From the NCBI RefSeq assembly GCF_048265165.1, contig NZ_JBLXCD010000006.1:1-64000 (forward strand): a stretch of 64,000 bases of DNA. Direction: 5' to 3'. The notes beneath the pieces were generated by a model that was not told where the DNA came from, did not search any database, and saw only the letters and a list, made by a program, of their open reading frames with translations. Position numbers and translations under genes: made by a program. The DNA is from Oceanospirillum sp048265165. GTDB lineage: Bacteria > Pseudomonadota > Gammaproteobacteria > Pseudomonadales > Halomonadaceae. The stretch's first letter is position 1. Every line of letters starts with the position of its first letter. This document shows, in pieces, positions 41,816-50,710 of this stretch.

Positions 41816-43183
41816 TTACTCACCCAAATATAATCCCCGCAAATACCCGCAATCCTCTTTCACCTGTTCCGCATAACCTTCACAGGCGTTGATCAAGGCT
41901 TCGATCTGATCAGGAAGAACCTCCGACATCGTTTGTTCAAAGTGGGTGGAGCGGCGGTCGCCGCGACAGTGGGCGAGGGCGAGGGCTTGCCCGCAGGTGG
42001 CGGCGTATTGTTCAAAGCCGCCTTTGACGGCCTGTTCGCCAAAGACAATATCCTCAGGATCGATGCCTACACGGGCGTGGTGACGGGAGCGAATCAGCCA
42101 GTGGCCGTCCTGCCATTCGGCTTCATCCAGTACCAGATCCGGTTTACGCTGCATACGCTGTTGGCAATGCACCGTCAGGTGGGCAGGATTGAGGCGGTTA
42201 ACGGCGCTCAATTCCGGGAAGTGATACAGAGGTGCGGCATGGCGCTGGCGCTTGATCTCCACCAGATGGCACAGTTCCAGATCATCCTCAGAGGTAAAGT
42301 CCTTTGGTCCTACCAGGCAGTAAAAGCGCCGCATATTAACTGAGCCGGTGCCTGCATTCAGGCGCTCGGTAATATCGAGGATGCTGTCATCCATATAGGG
42401 TTCAAAGTGATGAGTCAGTTCACGGGCTTCATCCGCTGATAGCGGCTTAAAGCGCTCGGGGCGATCGCGAAAGCGCATGGGTTGTTTGCTAAGATCCACC
42501 TCTTTTGCCAGTGAGCTTTTCTCCAGAAACTTCTTCCCGCCCCAGATACGCTTTTTCGCCTTCTTATAGGGGGCGTTCAGGATATGTTTCTTTTTAAAGC
42601 TGTCCAGAACCTGATTGCGGCTATCCGCGTCTTCGGCGCATTGCTGACAGGTTTCCCGATACTGTTCCAGAAATGCGGCCATCGCCGTGCGGCTCTGAGC
42701 AGTGCTTACCGCCTGATCATCATCCAGGGCTTCTTCTAAGGCGTAACATCCTGCCAGAGCACCTTCAGCAAAATCGACACAGAGGGCGAGACTGGTACAG
42801 AAACGCGCTAGATCCCATGCGGCATGGCCGGCACAGGCATCATCAAAATCATTAGGGGCAAAGATCACGCTTTCGCCATGGGCACCTTCTTCACTCAGAA
42901 AACCAAAGTTAGAGGTATGGCAGTCACCCATAATGGTGGTCAGCGGAGGCGTTAGCAGAGCTTCCGGCAGTTTCAGGTTGCCTTTAGCCAGATCGGCATA
43001 AAACAGCTGGGCGGAACCCCGCAGAAAGACAAAAGGGTTGCTGGCCATCTTGATATGCTTGGTACAACCGAGGGCGGGATCTTTGTGGTCAACCCGTTCC
43101 AGTTCCTGGTGGATCAGCTGTTGGCGTTCTATTTTGCTGTCTGTTGTTCTGGCTTGGGCTTTTTTATGTTGAGCGGCGGGCAT
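41816..43183 (-). CDS. DUF2252 protein with kinase-like catalytic motifs
   Basis: A 455-residue protein of the DUF2252 family. It contains M-G-D-C-H-T-S-N-F-G-F (~85-95) and A-P-N-D-F-D-D-A-C-A-G-H-A-A-W-D-L-A-R (~109-127). These resemble the Brenner loop (GDxHxxN) and metal-binding D-F-D-D of aminoglycoside phosphotransferase-type kinases. A small-molecule kinase role is my inference; the family is uncharacterised as far as I know. ATG 43183 follows AAGGAAGCG; the upstream extension to 43300 is rejected. Genes downstream: the M41-like protein three bases away. Confidence 0.8.
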   Translation of the reverse strand: MPAAQHKKAQARTTDSKIERQQLIHQELERVDHKDPALGCTKHIKMASNPFVFLRGSAQLFYADLAKGNLKLPEALLTPPLTTIMGDCHTSNFGFLSEEGAHGESVIFAPNDFDDACAGHAAWDLARFCTSLALCVDFAEGALAGCYALEEALDDDQAVSTAQSRTAMAAFLEQYRETCQQCAEDADSRNQVLDSFKKKHILNAPYKKAKKRIWGGKKFLEKSSLAKEVDLSKQPMRFRDRPERFKPLSADEARELTHHFEPYMDDSILDITERLNAGTGSVNMRRFYCLVGPKDFTSEDDLELCHLVEIKRQRHAAPLYHFPELSAVNRLNPAHLTVHCQQRMQRKPDLVLDEAEWQDGHWLIRSRHHARVGIDPEDIVFGEQAVKGGFEQYAATCGQALALAHCRGDRRSTHFEQTMSEVLPDQIEALINACEGYAEQVKEDCGYLRGLYLGE

Positions 43184-43364
43184 CTTCGCTTCCTTGTCGA
43201 TGTTTGACGGTGGCTTTAGGTAATCGTTGAAACATAATCTCTGGCGGGTTAGCCAGAACCTAAATAGTCTAACACTCTTTGGAAGCGGATAAAGGGGCAC
43301 AAAAAAGGGAAGCGGTAAACGCAGAGTAGGCTATGAAAGAAGGAATGGGCTGGCGAAAGAAGCT

Positions 43365-43898
43365 TCAGCCGATTACCTCATAGCCAAACCAATCCGGGTG
43401 CAGAGGCTTAACCGGTTTATCGGTAGCCGTCAGCTGAATATGCCAGTTTTCCAGCAGGGAGACCAGTAGGCAGTTATCCACATCATGCAGGTTATCTTTG
43501 TGCTGATGGCTTGCGGTGGTCAGCAGATGACGTTTTGCCATCTGCTTCGCCTCTTCATCGTTGCGGCAGGCAAAGAGGCCGAAGGCGTGTTGTTCTGCCA
43601 TCTGATCCGGCTGATAACCGCCCAGATTAACGAAGTAGAGCTTGAGTACGGTCTGAACTGAAGGCTGAACCGGCTCGGCAGAAAGGGAGACCTGATAGCT
43701 GCGGCCATCGGCACCGGGCACGGTATCCACGATATGGTAGCTGTCCAGATGCAGGTTGTTTTTGTGGCCATACCACTGCTGAATCAGAGCCGGATAGGTA
43801 TCTTCGATACGTTCGCCCACCACAAAGCGCAGATCATGTACTTCGATATGACACTGGCCGGCGTGACCACCCAGATAAACCATAAACAACTGTGGCAT
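43365..43898 (-). CDS. DUF1543 family protein
   Basis: A 177-residue soluble protein. L-F-M-V-Y-L-G-G-H-A at the start, H-I-E-V-H-D-L-R-F-V-V-G and L-K-L-Y-F-V-N-L-G-G-Y are the two repeated DUF1543 signatures, suggesting a duplicated alpha-beta domain. The tail has H-P-D-W-F-G-Y-E-V. The function is unknown. It follows rsxE on the same strand after about 70 bases and could be read through from the rsx operon. Confidence 0.82.
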   Translation of the reverse strand: MPQLFMVYLGGHAGQCHIEVHDLRFVVGERIEDTYPALIQQWYGHKNNLHLDSYHIVDTVPGADGRSYQVSLSAEPVQPSVQTVLKLYFVNLGGYQPDQMAEQHAFGLFACRNDEEAKQMAKRHLLTTASHQHKDNLHDVDNCLLVSLLENWHIQLTATDKPVKPLHPDWFGYEVIG

Positions 43899-43970
43899 CG
43901 GCTTCCCTCATTCGCTACTATTCGTACTTTTAACCCGTACTTTAAGTCTGTACATTTTAACCTGTATTTT

Positions 43971-44681
43971 TTAACCAGTAACCCGCACGCGTCGGTCAAC
44001 GGTTGGCTTGGGCTCATCCACTTTGTTGCGTTCGGCACGGGCTTTCAGGTGGCCATCGACAATGTTCTTCAGGGCGATCAGTAAGCCCATACCAACAAAA
44101 GCACCCGGTGGCAGAATGGCGAACAGGAAGCTGTAATCTTCAAAGACCACAATCTTCCAGTTGGCCGCCATAGGGCCAAACAGCAGCTGCATATTTTCAA
44201 ACAGGGTGCCCTGACCGATCAGCTCACGCATACCGCCCAGCAGAACCAGTACCAGAGTGAAGCCGATACCCATCATAAGGCCATCGGTTGCTGCAGGTAT
44301 CACTGGGTTTTTACTGGCGAAAGCATCAGCCCGGCCCAGAATCACACAGTTGGTGACGATCAGCGGGATAAAGATACCCAGAATCAGATACAGTTCATAA
44401 GTGAAAGCCTGCATCAAAAGCTCGGCACAGGTCACAAAGGAGGCGATGATCATGACAAAAGCGGGCAGGCGTACCTGTTCTGGCACATAATTACGGATCA
44501 TGGAGACTGAAAGGTTAGAACCCACCAACACCAGAATGGTGGCGATACCTAGGCCCAAAGCGTTTACCACGGAACCGGTGACCGCCAGCAGCGGGCAAAG
44601 CCCCAGTAGCTGAACCAGGGCTGGGTTGTTATTCCAGAGACCGTCGGCGGTGATCTCCTGATAGCTTTTTGTAGCGCTCAT
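43971..44681 (-). CDS. rsxE: Rsx/Rnf electron-transport subunit E
   Basis: A 236-residue inner-membrane subunit with six predicted helices. N-P-A-L-V-Q-L-L-G-L-C-P-L-L-A-V-T at the start and I-P-L-I-V-T-N-C-V-I-L-G-R-A carry the two conserved membrane cysteines that, with RsxA, ligate an intramembrane [2Fe-2S] cluster. Last gene of rsxABCDGE, five bases after rsxG. The complex couples ferredoxin:NAD oxidation-reduction to ion translocation and helps reset SoxR in enterics. The tail is extended and charged (K-A-R-A-E-R-N-K). Confidence 0.95.
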   Translation of the reverse strand: MSATKSYQEITADGLWNNNPALVQLLGLCPLLAVTGSVVNALGLGIATILVLVGSNLSVSMIRNYVPEQVRLPAFVMIIASFVTCAELLMQAFTYELYLILGIFIPLIVTNCVILGRADAFASKNPVIPAATDGLMMGIGFTLVLVLLGGMRELIGQGTLFENMQLLFGPMAANWKIVVFEDYSFLFAILPPGAFVGMGLLIALKNIVDGHLKARAERNKVDEPKPTVDRRVRVTG

Positions 44682-44686
44682 AATAC

Positions 44687-45427
44687 TTACTCGCTGACGT
44701 TTGATGGTTGCTTAGGCGCATCCCGCAAGATTTCACTGTTGGCCGGAGTGGTTTCCAGCAAACGCTCTTTATGTTTGTCAAAGTATTCCAGTACCGCACG
44801 GGTCTGACTGACAACTGCACGGGGTGTAATGGTGGCACCGGTAAACTGATCGATCTGACCGCCATCTTTCTTTACTTTCCAGTCTTCAGGGCTGGGATTT
44901 TCCAGTGATAAGCCGGTAAAGCCCAGAATCCAGTCGGATTTAGCGATCTCAACTTTGTCACCCAGTCCCGGTGTTTCTTTGTGGTTCAGCACGCGCACAC
45001 CGGCCAGCTCGCCGTTGCGTTTAACACCCACCAACATATCGATAGTGCCGCTATAGCCGTTGGGGTTGGATACCGGAAACAGCAGCGCCACGGTTGCACC
45101 GGCTTTGCGGCCAACATAGATCTGTAGTGGCTCCTTGTTGCCCAGAATCGGGCTGGGTGCCAGTGTCAGGGTGTCGCTTAGCAGATCATTATCAATCTGG
45201 TCGGCTGGGAGAATCTCATACAGACTGCGGGTCTGAGACTGACGGATATTCTCAGCAATGCTTTTCTGAGTGCTGACCTGTGTGACTGCGATAACTCCGG
45301 CAGTAATGATGGCAAAGATACCCAGACCGATACTGCTGCGAATCACCGACTGCAGCAGAGTGGTTTCTGTTGCGGGCTCTTCATTTTGAGCGTCTGATTT
45401 CTGAGGTTCAGGTGCTTTCTGTGGCAT
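44687..45427 (-). CDS. rsxG: Rsx/Rnf electron-transport subunit G (FMN-binding)
   Basis: A 246-residue subunit with one N-terminal membrane helix (~33-53) and a periplasmic FMN-binding domain. The flavinylation motif is D-Q-F-T-G-A-T-I-T-P, with FMN attached to the second Thr by ApbE. The family text L-N-H-K-E-T-P-G-L-G-D-K-V-E and W-x-x-x-F are present. It is longer at the N-terminus than E. coli RsxG by an extra charged segment (residues ~1-25). It lies between rsxD and rsxE with gaps of nine and five bases. No apbE gene is in the window. Confidence 0.95.
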   Translation of the reverse strand: MPQKAPEPQKSDAQNEEPATETTLLQSVIRSSIGLGIFAIITAGVIAVTQVSTQKSIAENIRQSQTRSLYEILPADQIDNDLLSDTLTLAPSPILGNKEPLQIYVGRKAGATVALLFPVSNPNGYSGTIDMLVGVKRNGELAGVRVLNHKETPGLGDKVEIAKSDWILGFTGLSLENPSPEDWKVKKDGGQIDQFTGATITPRAVVSQTRAVLEYFDKHKERLLETTPANSEILRDAPKQPSNVSE

Positions 45428-45436
45428 GCGATATCC

Positions 45437-46483
45437 TTACTTCTCGTTCTTAATGCCTTTGCGCGCTTTGTTATGACCAAAGCTGCGGGGCTGGGTGTAG
45501 TAGTCGATAAAAGGTGCGGCAAAATTCATCAGTAGAACCGAGAACGCCACAGCATCCGGGTAGTTACCCCAGGTGCGGATCACATAGACCAACACGCCAA
45601 TACCGATACCAAACCAGATTTTACCCTTGTTACTGGTGGCAGCGGTAACCGGGTCTGTTGCAATAAAGAAAGCACCAAACATGGCGGCACCGGAGAACAG
45701 GTGCACCATAGGCGAAGCGTAGTTGCTGGCATCGGTGCCGTAGAACAGCAGCGACAGCACAAACAGGGTGCCCAGCATTGCAACTGGGGTATGCCAGGTG
45801 AAAATACGTTTCCAGAGCAGATACAAACCACCCACCATAAAGGCGACCGATACGGTTGCCCAGGCAGACCAGATTTTTTCCGGCTGGAAACCGTTCTGCT
45901 GCCAGTATTCATCGGCCATCAAGGTGCCTTTGTGCTTAAAGCCATCCAGTGGGGTTGCCATGGTAAAGGCATCAGGAACATTGACGGCACCGCCAAAGAC
46001 AGCGGATAGGCTTTGGCTCAGGGAGACACTGTTATCCAGCAAGGCTGTCGGTGTTACCCATTGGGTCATCTCAACCGGAAAGGAGATCAGCAGCAGGGCA
46101 TAAGCGGCCATTGCAGGGTTAAAGGGGTTATTACCCAGACCTCCGTACAGCTGTTTGGCGATCACAATCGCCACAAAGGTGCCGGTTACCACCAGCCACC
46201 AGGGAGCCAGTGGCGGCAGGGCGATGCCGAGCAGCACACAGGTCAGCAGGGCGCTGTTGTCTTTCAGGGCCGGTAGAGGGTTGCGGCGACGCATCTTAAG
46301 AATGACCGCTTCAAACAGGAGGCCGGACACCGAGGCGATCAGCACGTTGATAATGGAACCCCAGCCAAACAGCCAGGTCAGTGCCACAAGCCCCGGTAGG
46401 GTCGCCAGAATAACGGTCTGCATCACCTTGCCGGTACTTAGCGGGCGGTGCAGGTGGGGGGATGAAACCCGGATAAATGCCAT
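45437..46483 (-). CDS. rsxD: Rsx/Rnf electron-transport subunit D (FMN-binding)
   Basis: A 348-residue integral membrane subunit related to NqrB with about nine or ten helices. G-L-G-N-N-P-F-N-P-A-M-A-A-Y is a family hallmark. The covalent FMN threonine lies in A-M-F-G-A-F-F-I-A-T-D-P-V-T-A-A-T-S. It sits five bases after rsxC. Together with RsxG it moves electrons through covalent flavins across the membrane. Confidence 0.95.
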   Translation of the reverse strand: MAFIRVSSPHLHRPLSTGKVMQTVILATLPGLVALTWLFGWGSIINVLIASVSGLLFEAVILKMRRRNPLPALKDNSALLTCVLLGIALPPLAPWWLVVTGTFVAIVIAKQLYGGLGNNPFNPAMAAYALLLISFPVEMTQWVTPTALLDNSVSLSQSLSAVFGGAVNVPDAFTMATPLDGFKHKGTLMADEYWQQNGFQPEKIWSAWATVSVAFMVGGLYLLWKRIFTWHTPVAMLGTLFVLSLLFYGTDASNYASPMVHLFSGAAMFGAFFIATDPVTAATSNKGKIWFGIGIGVLVYVIRTWGNYPDAVAFSVLLMNFAAPFIDYYTQPRSFGHNKARKGIKNEK

Positions 46484-46488
46484 AATCT

Positions 46489-49137
46489 TTACACCTCGTT
46501 TCCGGCAGACTGGGTTAACTGTTCAAGCTTTTGTGCTGCATCGGAATACTTTGTTTTACAACGTTCAACCACCGCTTGCTGATCGCTGATCGCCTGAGCA
46601 TCACCTAAGGCTTCGGCTTCTGCCAGTACCTTTTCCGCTTTTTTCAGCGCGGTTTTGGTGGCTGCTGCGATAATTTTTGCTTGCTTCAGCGCCTTTTCCT
46701 GAGCGTCAGCTGCATTGTCGGTAGAAGCCGTTGGCTGGGATTTTGCTTTCGGTGCTTCAGTAGCCGTATTTTGCAGAGCGGACAATTTATCCGCTGCCTG
46801 CTGTGCTTTCTCTTTCACGGTATTGAGCTTGGTTTCACAGGTGGTGATCTGCGCCGCGTCACCGGATTCCTGTGCTGCGGCCAGCTCTTTCTCCGCCTTT
46901 TTGATGGCGGCTTTGCTGCCCGCAGCGGCGATTTTGGCCTGTTTCAGGTTTTTTTCCTGGCCTGTATTTGGGGCTGATGCCGGTGCCTGAGCTGTCGATG
47001 ATGTTGTCGCTTCCTGCAGGGCTGTTAGCTTTTCAGCAGCTTTTTTCGCATTAGCTTTAGCGGTCTCGATGGCTGCTTCTTTAGTCGCAATCTCATCGGT
47101 GTCGCCTTGTCCCTGTGCGTGTATCAGTGCTTTTTCAGCTTTCTTAATGGCAGCTTTACTGGCTGCCGCAGCGATCTTAGCCTGCTTCAGCGCTTTTTCC
47201 TGTTCTCCGCTTTGTTCTGCAGGAGCTGTTGTCGCCGGAGCAGATGCGATCCCCAGTTGTTGCTCGATATGAGCGACTTTTTCCTGCGCGGCTTTCAGAT
47301 TGGCTTCCAGTTTTACTTTGTCATCTTCGGAAGCTTCAGCCAGCGCTTTTTCTGCTTTCTTCAGGGCAACGCTGGCGGCAGCCCGCTGGATTTTCAGCTT
47401 TTTCAGGGCGGCTTCATCCAGACCGTTGGGGTTGGTGGCCGGTGCGGCAGCCGGTGCAGCTGTACCTGCAGAGGCTCCACCGCTGAGCTGGGCATCAATA
47501 GATGCGACCTTATCCTGTGCGGTTTTCAGATCGGCTTCCAGTTTGCTGCGGTTGTCGTCCGTCGCCTCAGCCAGTGCTTTTTCTGTTTTCTTCAGGGCGA
47601 CACTTGCGGCGGCGCGCTGAATCTTAAGCTTCTTAGCCGCTGCTTCATCCAGGCCATTCGCTGCCGGGGCCGGTGTGGGTGGCGCGGTAGATGCTGTTTT
47701 AGCCGCTGCAGCTGCCATACGGGCGTTACGGGCGGCGATCTTCTCGGCTTCTTCCCGTTCCAGTCGGGCCTGACGCTGTTCAAAGCGGATCTTGGCGCGC
47801 TCTGCTTTTTTCGCTTCTTCCTGCTCGTTGCGGATCTCGGTTTTGGCAAAGCGGTAGTACTGTACCAGTGGAATACTGCTGGGGCAGACATAGGCGCAGG
47901 CCCCGCATTCGATGCAGTCGAACAGGTTGAATAGTTGCGCTTTTTCAAACTCTTCAGCTTTGGCAAACCAGTGCAGCTGTTGCGGCAGCAGCTCAGCAGG
48001 GCAGGCCTGTTCGCACATGCCGCAGCGGATGCAGGGGCTTTCCGGTTCCGGGTCAGGGAACTCCTGATGGGTCGGAGCCAGCAGGCAGTTGGTAGTTTTT
48101 ACTACGGGTAGCTGATCACCGGTCAGGGTAAAGCCCATCATAGGGCCGCCCATCACCAGACGGCTGGCAAGAGAGGCATTGAATCCGGCGTAGTCGAGCA
48201 GCTCACGGATCGGTGTCCCCAGTCGTACTTCCAGATTCTGGCGGCGGGTCATGGCGTTGCCGGTCAGGGTGGTGATACGGCTGATCAGTGGCTCGCCAAG
48301 GGTTACAGCTTTAGCGATGGCGATGGCGGTGCCGACGTTCTGACATACCACGCCGATATCGGCAGGCAGACCACCGGAAGGTACTTCACGACCGGTCAAA
48401 ATCTGGATTAGCTGTTTTTCCCCGCCAGAGGGGTATTTTGTCGGGATGACAACAACATCAATATGGGTGCCCTGAGTTGCCGCTTGCAGGGCTTTAATCG
48501 CGTCCGGTTTGTTATCTTCGATACCGATCAGGCAGCTACTGGGGTCAACCAGTTTACAAAGAATCTGGGCTCCCAGTACTAGCTGCTGCGGATAAGTTCG
48601 CATCGCCATATCATCGGCAGTGATATAGGGCTCACATTCTGCGGCGTTGATTACCAGAGTATCGATGGCATGACGTTCGCGGGTGCGGGCCTTTACTGCC
48701 GTCGGGAAACCTGCTCCCCCCATGCCCACAATTCCAGCCCTGGCAATGGCATTCAGCAGGGTATCAGTATCAGCATTCTGCCAGTCACTGATCGGCTCAA
48801 GCATTGCCCACTCATCTTTACCATCGGACTCGATGGTGATGCAGAGGTCGTCCATACCAGAGGGGTGAGGAATCGGGTGTTCGCCGATGGCAGTGACGGT
48901 GCCTGAGATGGAGGCGTGGATATTGGCACTGATCAAACCATCTGCACGGGCGATCAGCTGGCCGGTTTTAACACGCTCGCCCACGCTGACAACAGGTTCC
49001 GCCGGTGCGCCAATATGCTGTTGCAGTGGCAGAATAACTCTTTGTGGCAGAGGGGCCTGAACCAGGGGCTGTTGTACCGATTGTTGCTTGTTCTCTTCCG
49101 GGTGAATACCACCATGGAAATCCCAAAGTGTACGCAT
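46489..49137 (-). CDS. rsxC: Rsx/Rnf electron-transport subunit C with five C-terminal repeats
   Basis: An 882-residue peripheral subunit that accepts or donates electrons to NAD(H). The N-terminal part has the FMN/NADH region (G-I-V-G-M-G-G-A-G-F-P-T, ~136-147). Two [4Fe-4S] sites follow: C369-x2-C372-x2-C375-x3-C379 and C408-x2-C411-x2-C414-x3-C418. After a Glu/Arg-rich linker there are five helical repeats (about 494-551, 570-628, 645-707, 726-789, 812-875) rich in Ala and Lys with A-L-K-K-A-E-K-A-L-A cores, separated by Ala/Pro/Thr linkers. E. coli RsxC (about 740 aa) has a similar but shorter tail. It overlaps the rsxB stop by one base (TGATG). Confidence 0.94.
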   Translation of the reverse strand: MRTLWDFHGGIHPEENKQQSVQQPLVQAPLPQRVILPLQQHIGAPAEPVVSVGERVKTGQLIARADGLISANIHASISGTVTAIGEHPIPHPSGMDDLCITIESDGKDEWAMLEPISDWQNADTDTLLNAIARAGIVGMGGAGFPTAVKARTRERHAIDTLVINAAECEPYITADDMAMRTYPQQLVLGAQILCKLVDPSSCLIGIEDNKPDAIKALQAATQGTHIDVVVIPTKYPSGGEKQLIQILTGREVPSGGLPADIGVVCQNVGTAIAIAKAVTLGEPLISRITTLTGNAMTRRQNLEVRLGTPIRELLDYAGFNASLASRLVMGGPMMGFTLTGDQLPVVKTTNCLLAPTHQEFPDPEPESPCIRCGMCEQACPAELLPQQLHWFAKAEEFEKAQLFNLFDCIECGACAYVCPSSIPLVQYYRFAKTEIRNEQEEAKKAERAKIRFEQRQARLEREEAEKIAARNARMAAAAAKTASTAPPTPAPAANGLDEAAAKKLKIQRAAASVALKKTEKALAEATDDNRSKLEADLKTAQDKVASIDAQLSGGASAGTAAPAAAPATNPNGLDEAALKKLKIQRAAASVALKKAEKALAEASEDDKVKLEANLKAAQEKVAHIEQQLGIASAPATTAPAEQSGEQEKALKQAKIAAAASKAAIKKAEKALIHAQGQGDTDEIATKEAAIETAKANAKKAAEKLTALQEATTSSTAQAPASAPNTGQEKNLKQAKIAAAGSKAAIKKAEKELAAAQESGDAAQITTCETKLNTVKEKAQQAADKLSALQNTATEAPKAKSQPTASTDNAADAQEKALKQAKIIAAATKTALKKAEKVLAEAEALGDAQAISDQQAVVERCKTKYSDAAQKLEQLTQSAGNEV

Positions 49138-49763
49138 CAGGCGGTTCCTCCGGTGACAGAGGTGTCGGAACTGGTGGCAAAAACCTGATCTTCAAAGCGG
49201 GCATTAGGGCCCTGAGGGCGATTCCAGCCCCAATTTTTTACGGTGGTTTCAACAGGTAGCATATCGATACAGTCTACAGGGCAAGGCTCAACGCACAGGT
49301 CGCAGCCGGTGCATTCGGATTCAATAACGGTATGCATTAGTTTGGTGGCACCGACGATGGCATCCACCGGGCAGGCCATAATACATTTTGTGCAGCCAAT
49401 ACACTCATCTTCTCGGATATAGGCGACTTTTTTTACACCTATGGTATCCGGGTCCGCATCCAGAGGCATAGGATCGCGGCCGAGCAGGTCGGCCAAGGCT
49501 TCCATGGTGCTTTCGCCACCCGGCGGGCATTTGTTGATATCTTCACCATTGGCGATCGCTTCGGCGTAGGGGTGGCAGCCAGGATGACCACACTGACCAC
49601 ATTGAGTTTGTGGCAGTAGGTTGTCGATCTGATCAACAATAGGGTTGCCTTCGACTTTGAAGCGGATCGAGGCGTAACCCAGCATGGCACCGAACAGGGC
49701 TGCAAGGGTCAGCAGTCCGATTACGGCAGCTAAAACAGGATGTTGTGAAAGAAGCTCAGTCAT
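49137..49763 (-). CDS. rsxB: Rsx/Rnf electron-transport subunit B (polyferredoxin)
   Basis: A 208-residue iron-sulfur subunit with one N-terminal membrane helix. A first [4Fe-4S] site lies in C-G-Q-C-G-H-P-G-C-H-P-Y with its fourth Cys in N-K-C-P-P-G-G. Two ferredoxin-type clusters follow: C-I-G-C-T-K-C-I-M-A-C-P and C-T-G-C-D-L-C-V-E-P-C-P. It is the electron entry or relay subunit between ferredoxin and the membrane part. It is 84 bases after rsxA and overlaps rsxC by one base. Confidence 0.96.
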   Translation of the reverse strand: MTELLSQHPVLAAVIGLLTLAALFGAMLGYASIRFKVEGNPIVDQIDNLLPQTQCGQCGHPGCHPYAEAIANGEDINKCPPGGESTMEALADLLGRDPMPLDADPDTIGVKKVAYIREDECIGCTKCIMACPVDAIVGATKLMHTVIESECTGCDLCVEPCPVDCIDMLPVETTVKNWGWNRPQGPNARFEDQVFATSSDTSVTGGTA

Positions 49764-49847
49764 CTGTTTGTCCGGTCATAACGATTATCTGATGGTGCGG
49801 TTTGAAAGCGTTTTATTGGGTAATGATGCTGCTGGATTAAATGGCGT

Positions 49848-50429
49848 TTAAAGCTGAACCAGTCCACTAAAACCCAGGAAAGCCAGAGACATCAGGCCAG
49901 CGGTCACCATGGCAATTGATGACCCCTGAAACGGTGCAGGAACATCGGCCACTGCAATACGCTCGCGCATGGCTGCAAAAAGAACCAAAACCAGAGAGAA
50001 GCCAACAGAGGCACCAAATCCATAAATTGTCGCTTCAACAAAACCGCTATTGCGATTCAGGCTGAGAAGGGCGACACCCAATACAGCGCAGTTGGTGGTG
50101 ATCAGTGGCAGAAAGATACCTAAAACCCGGTAGAGTAGAGGGCTGGTTTTACGCACCACCATCTCGGTGAACTGCACAACCACGGCAATCATCATAATAA
50201 AAGCGATGGTTTTCAGGTATTCGATGCCCAGAGGCTCTAAAACAAAGTGATAAACCAGATAGCTGCTGGAGGATGATAAGGTCAGTACAAAGGTGGTAGC
50301 CAGAGACATGCCCATGGCCGACTCCAGCTTGTTGGATACGCCCATAAAAGGACAAAGCCCTAGGAACTGAACCAGGACAAAGTTATTTACCAGAATGGTA
50401 CTGATCAGAAGCAGAATGTATTCAGTCAT
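49848..50429 (-). CDS. rsxA: Rsx/Rnf electron-transport subunit A
   Basis: A 193-residue six-helix membrane subunit, the mirror-topology partner of RsxE. N-N-F-V-L-V-Q-F-L-G-L-C-P-F-M-G-V-S and P-L-I-T-T-N-C-A-V-L-G-V-A hold the cysteines for the shared intramembrane cluster. First gene of the six-gene operon. The 280 bases upstream contain the metG terminator and presumably the rsx promoter, which I could not place confidently. Confidence 0.96.
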   Translation of the reverse strand: MTEYILLLISTILVNNFVLVQFLGLCPFMGVSNKLESAMGMSLATTFVLTLSSSSSYLVYHFVLEPLGIEYLKTIAFIMMIAVVVQFTEMVVRKTSPLLYRVLGIFLPLITTNCAVLGVALLSLNRNSGFVEATIYGFGASVGFSLVLVLFAAMRERIAVADVPAPFQGSSIAMVTAGLMSLAFLGFSGLVQL

Positions 50430-50646
50430 CGCCTATCTTCGTCAAAGGTTTGGGGTTAATCTCAGGTAATATTATATGGTGTTTTATGCATATTACGCTG
50501 ACACGAATCAGCCCCAGGGTAAACGGACGGATCTTAGCTTAAAGCGGCACTATTATCTTTTTTTATGTTATTACCTACAAGAAAAAAGGCAGTGTTTGTT
50601 AGAGGATTTAGTTATATGTAAATGATGCATATTCCCAATGGCAGAT

Positions 50647-50677
50647 AAAAAAACAGAGGCCTATGCCCCTGTTTTTT
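50647..50677 (-). terminator. Terminator after metG
   Basis: AAACAG(A)GG and CC(C)CTGTTT form the stem with A and T runs on either side; it lies just past the metG stop on the minus strand. Confidence 0.85.
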
Positions 50678-50710
50678 ATAATGATTTATAGACAGGAAGT
50701 CAGCAGGTCT

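Noticed and set aside
47107..47934. Plus-strand frames opposite the rsxC repeat region
   Set aside because: Cys/Phe/Arg/Gly-rich shadow of the Ala/Lys repeats; the rsxC frame carries the recognisable protein.
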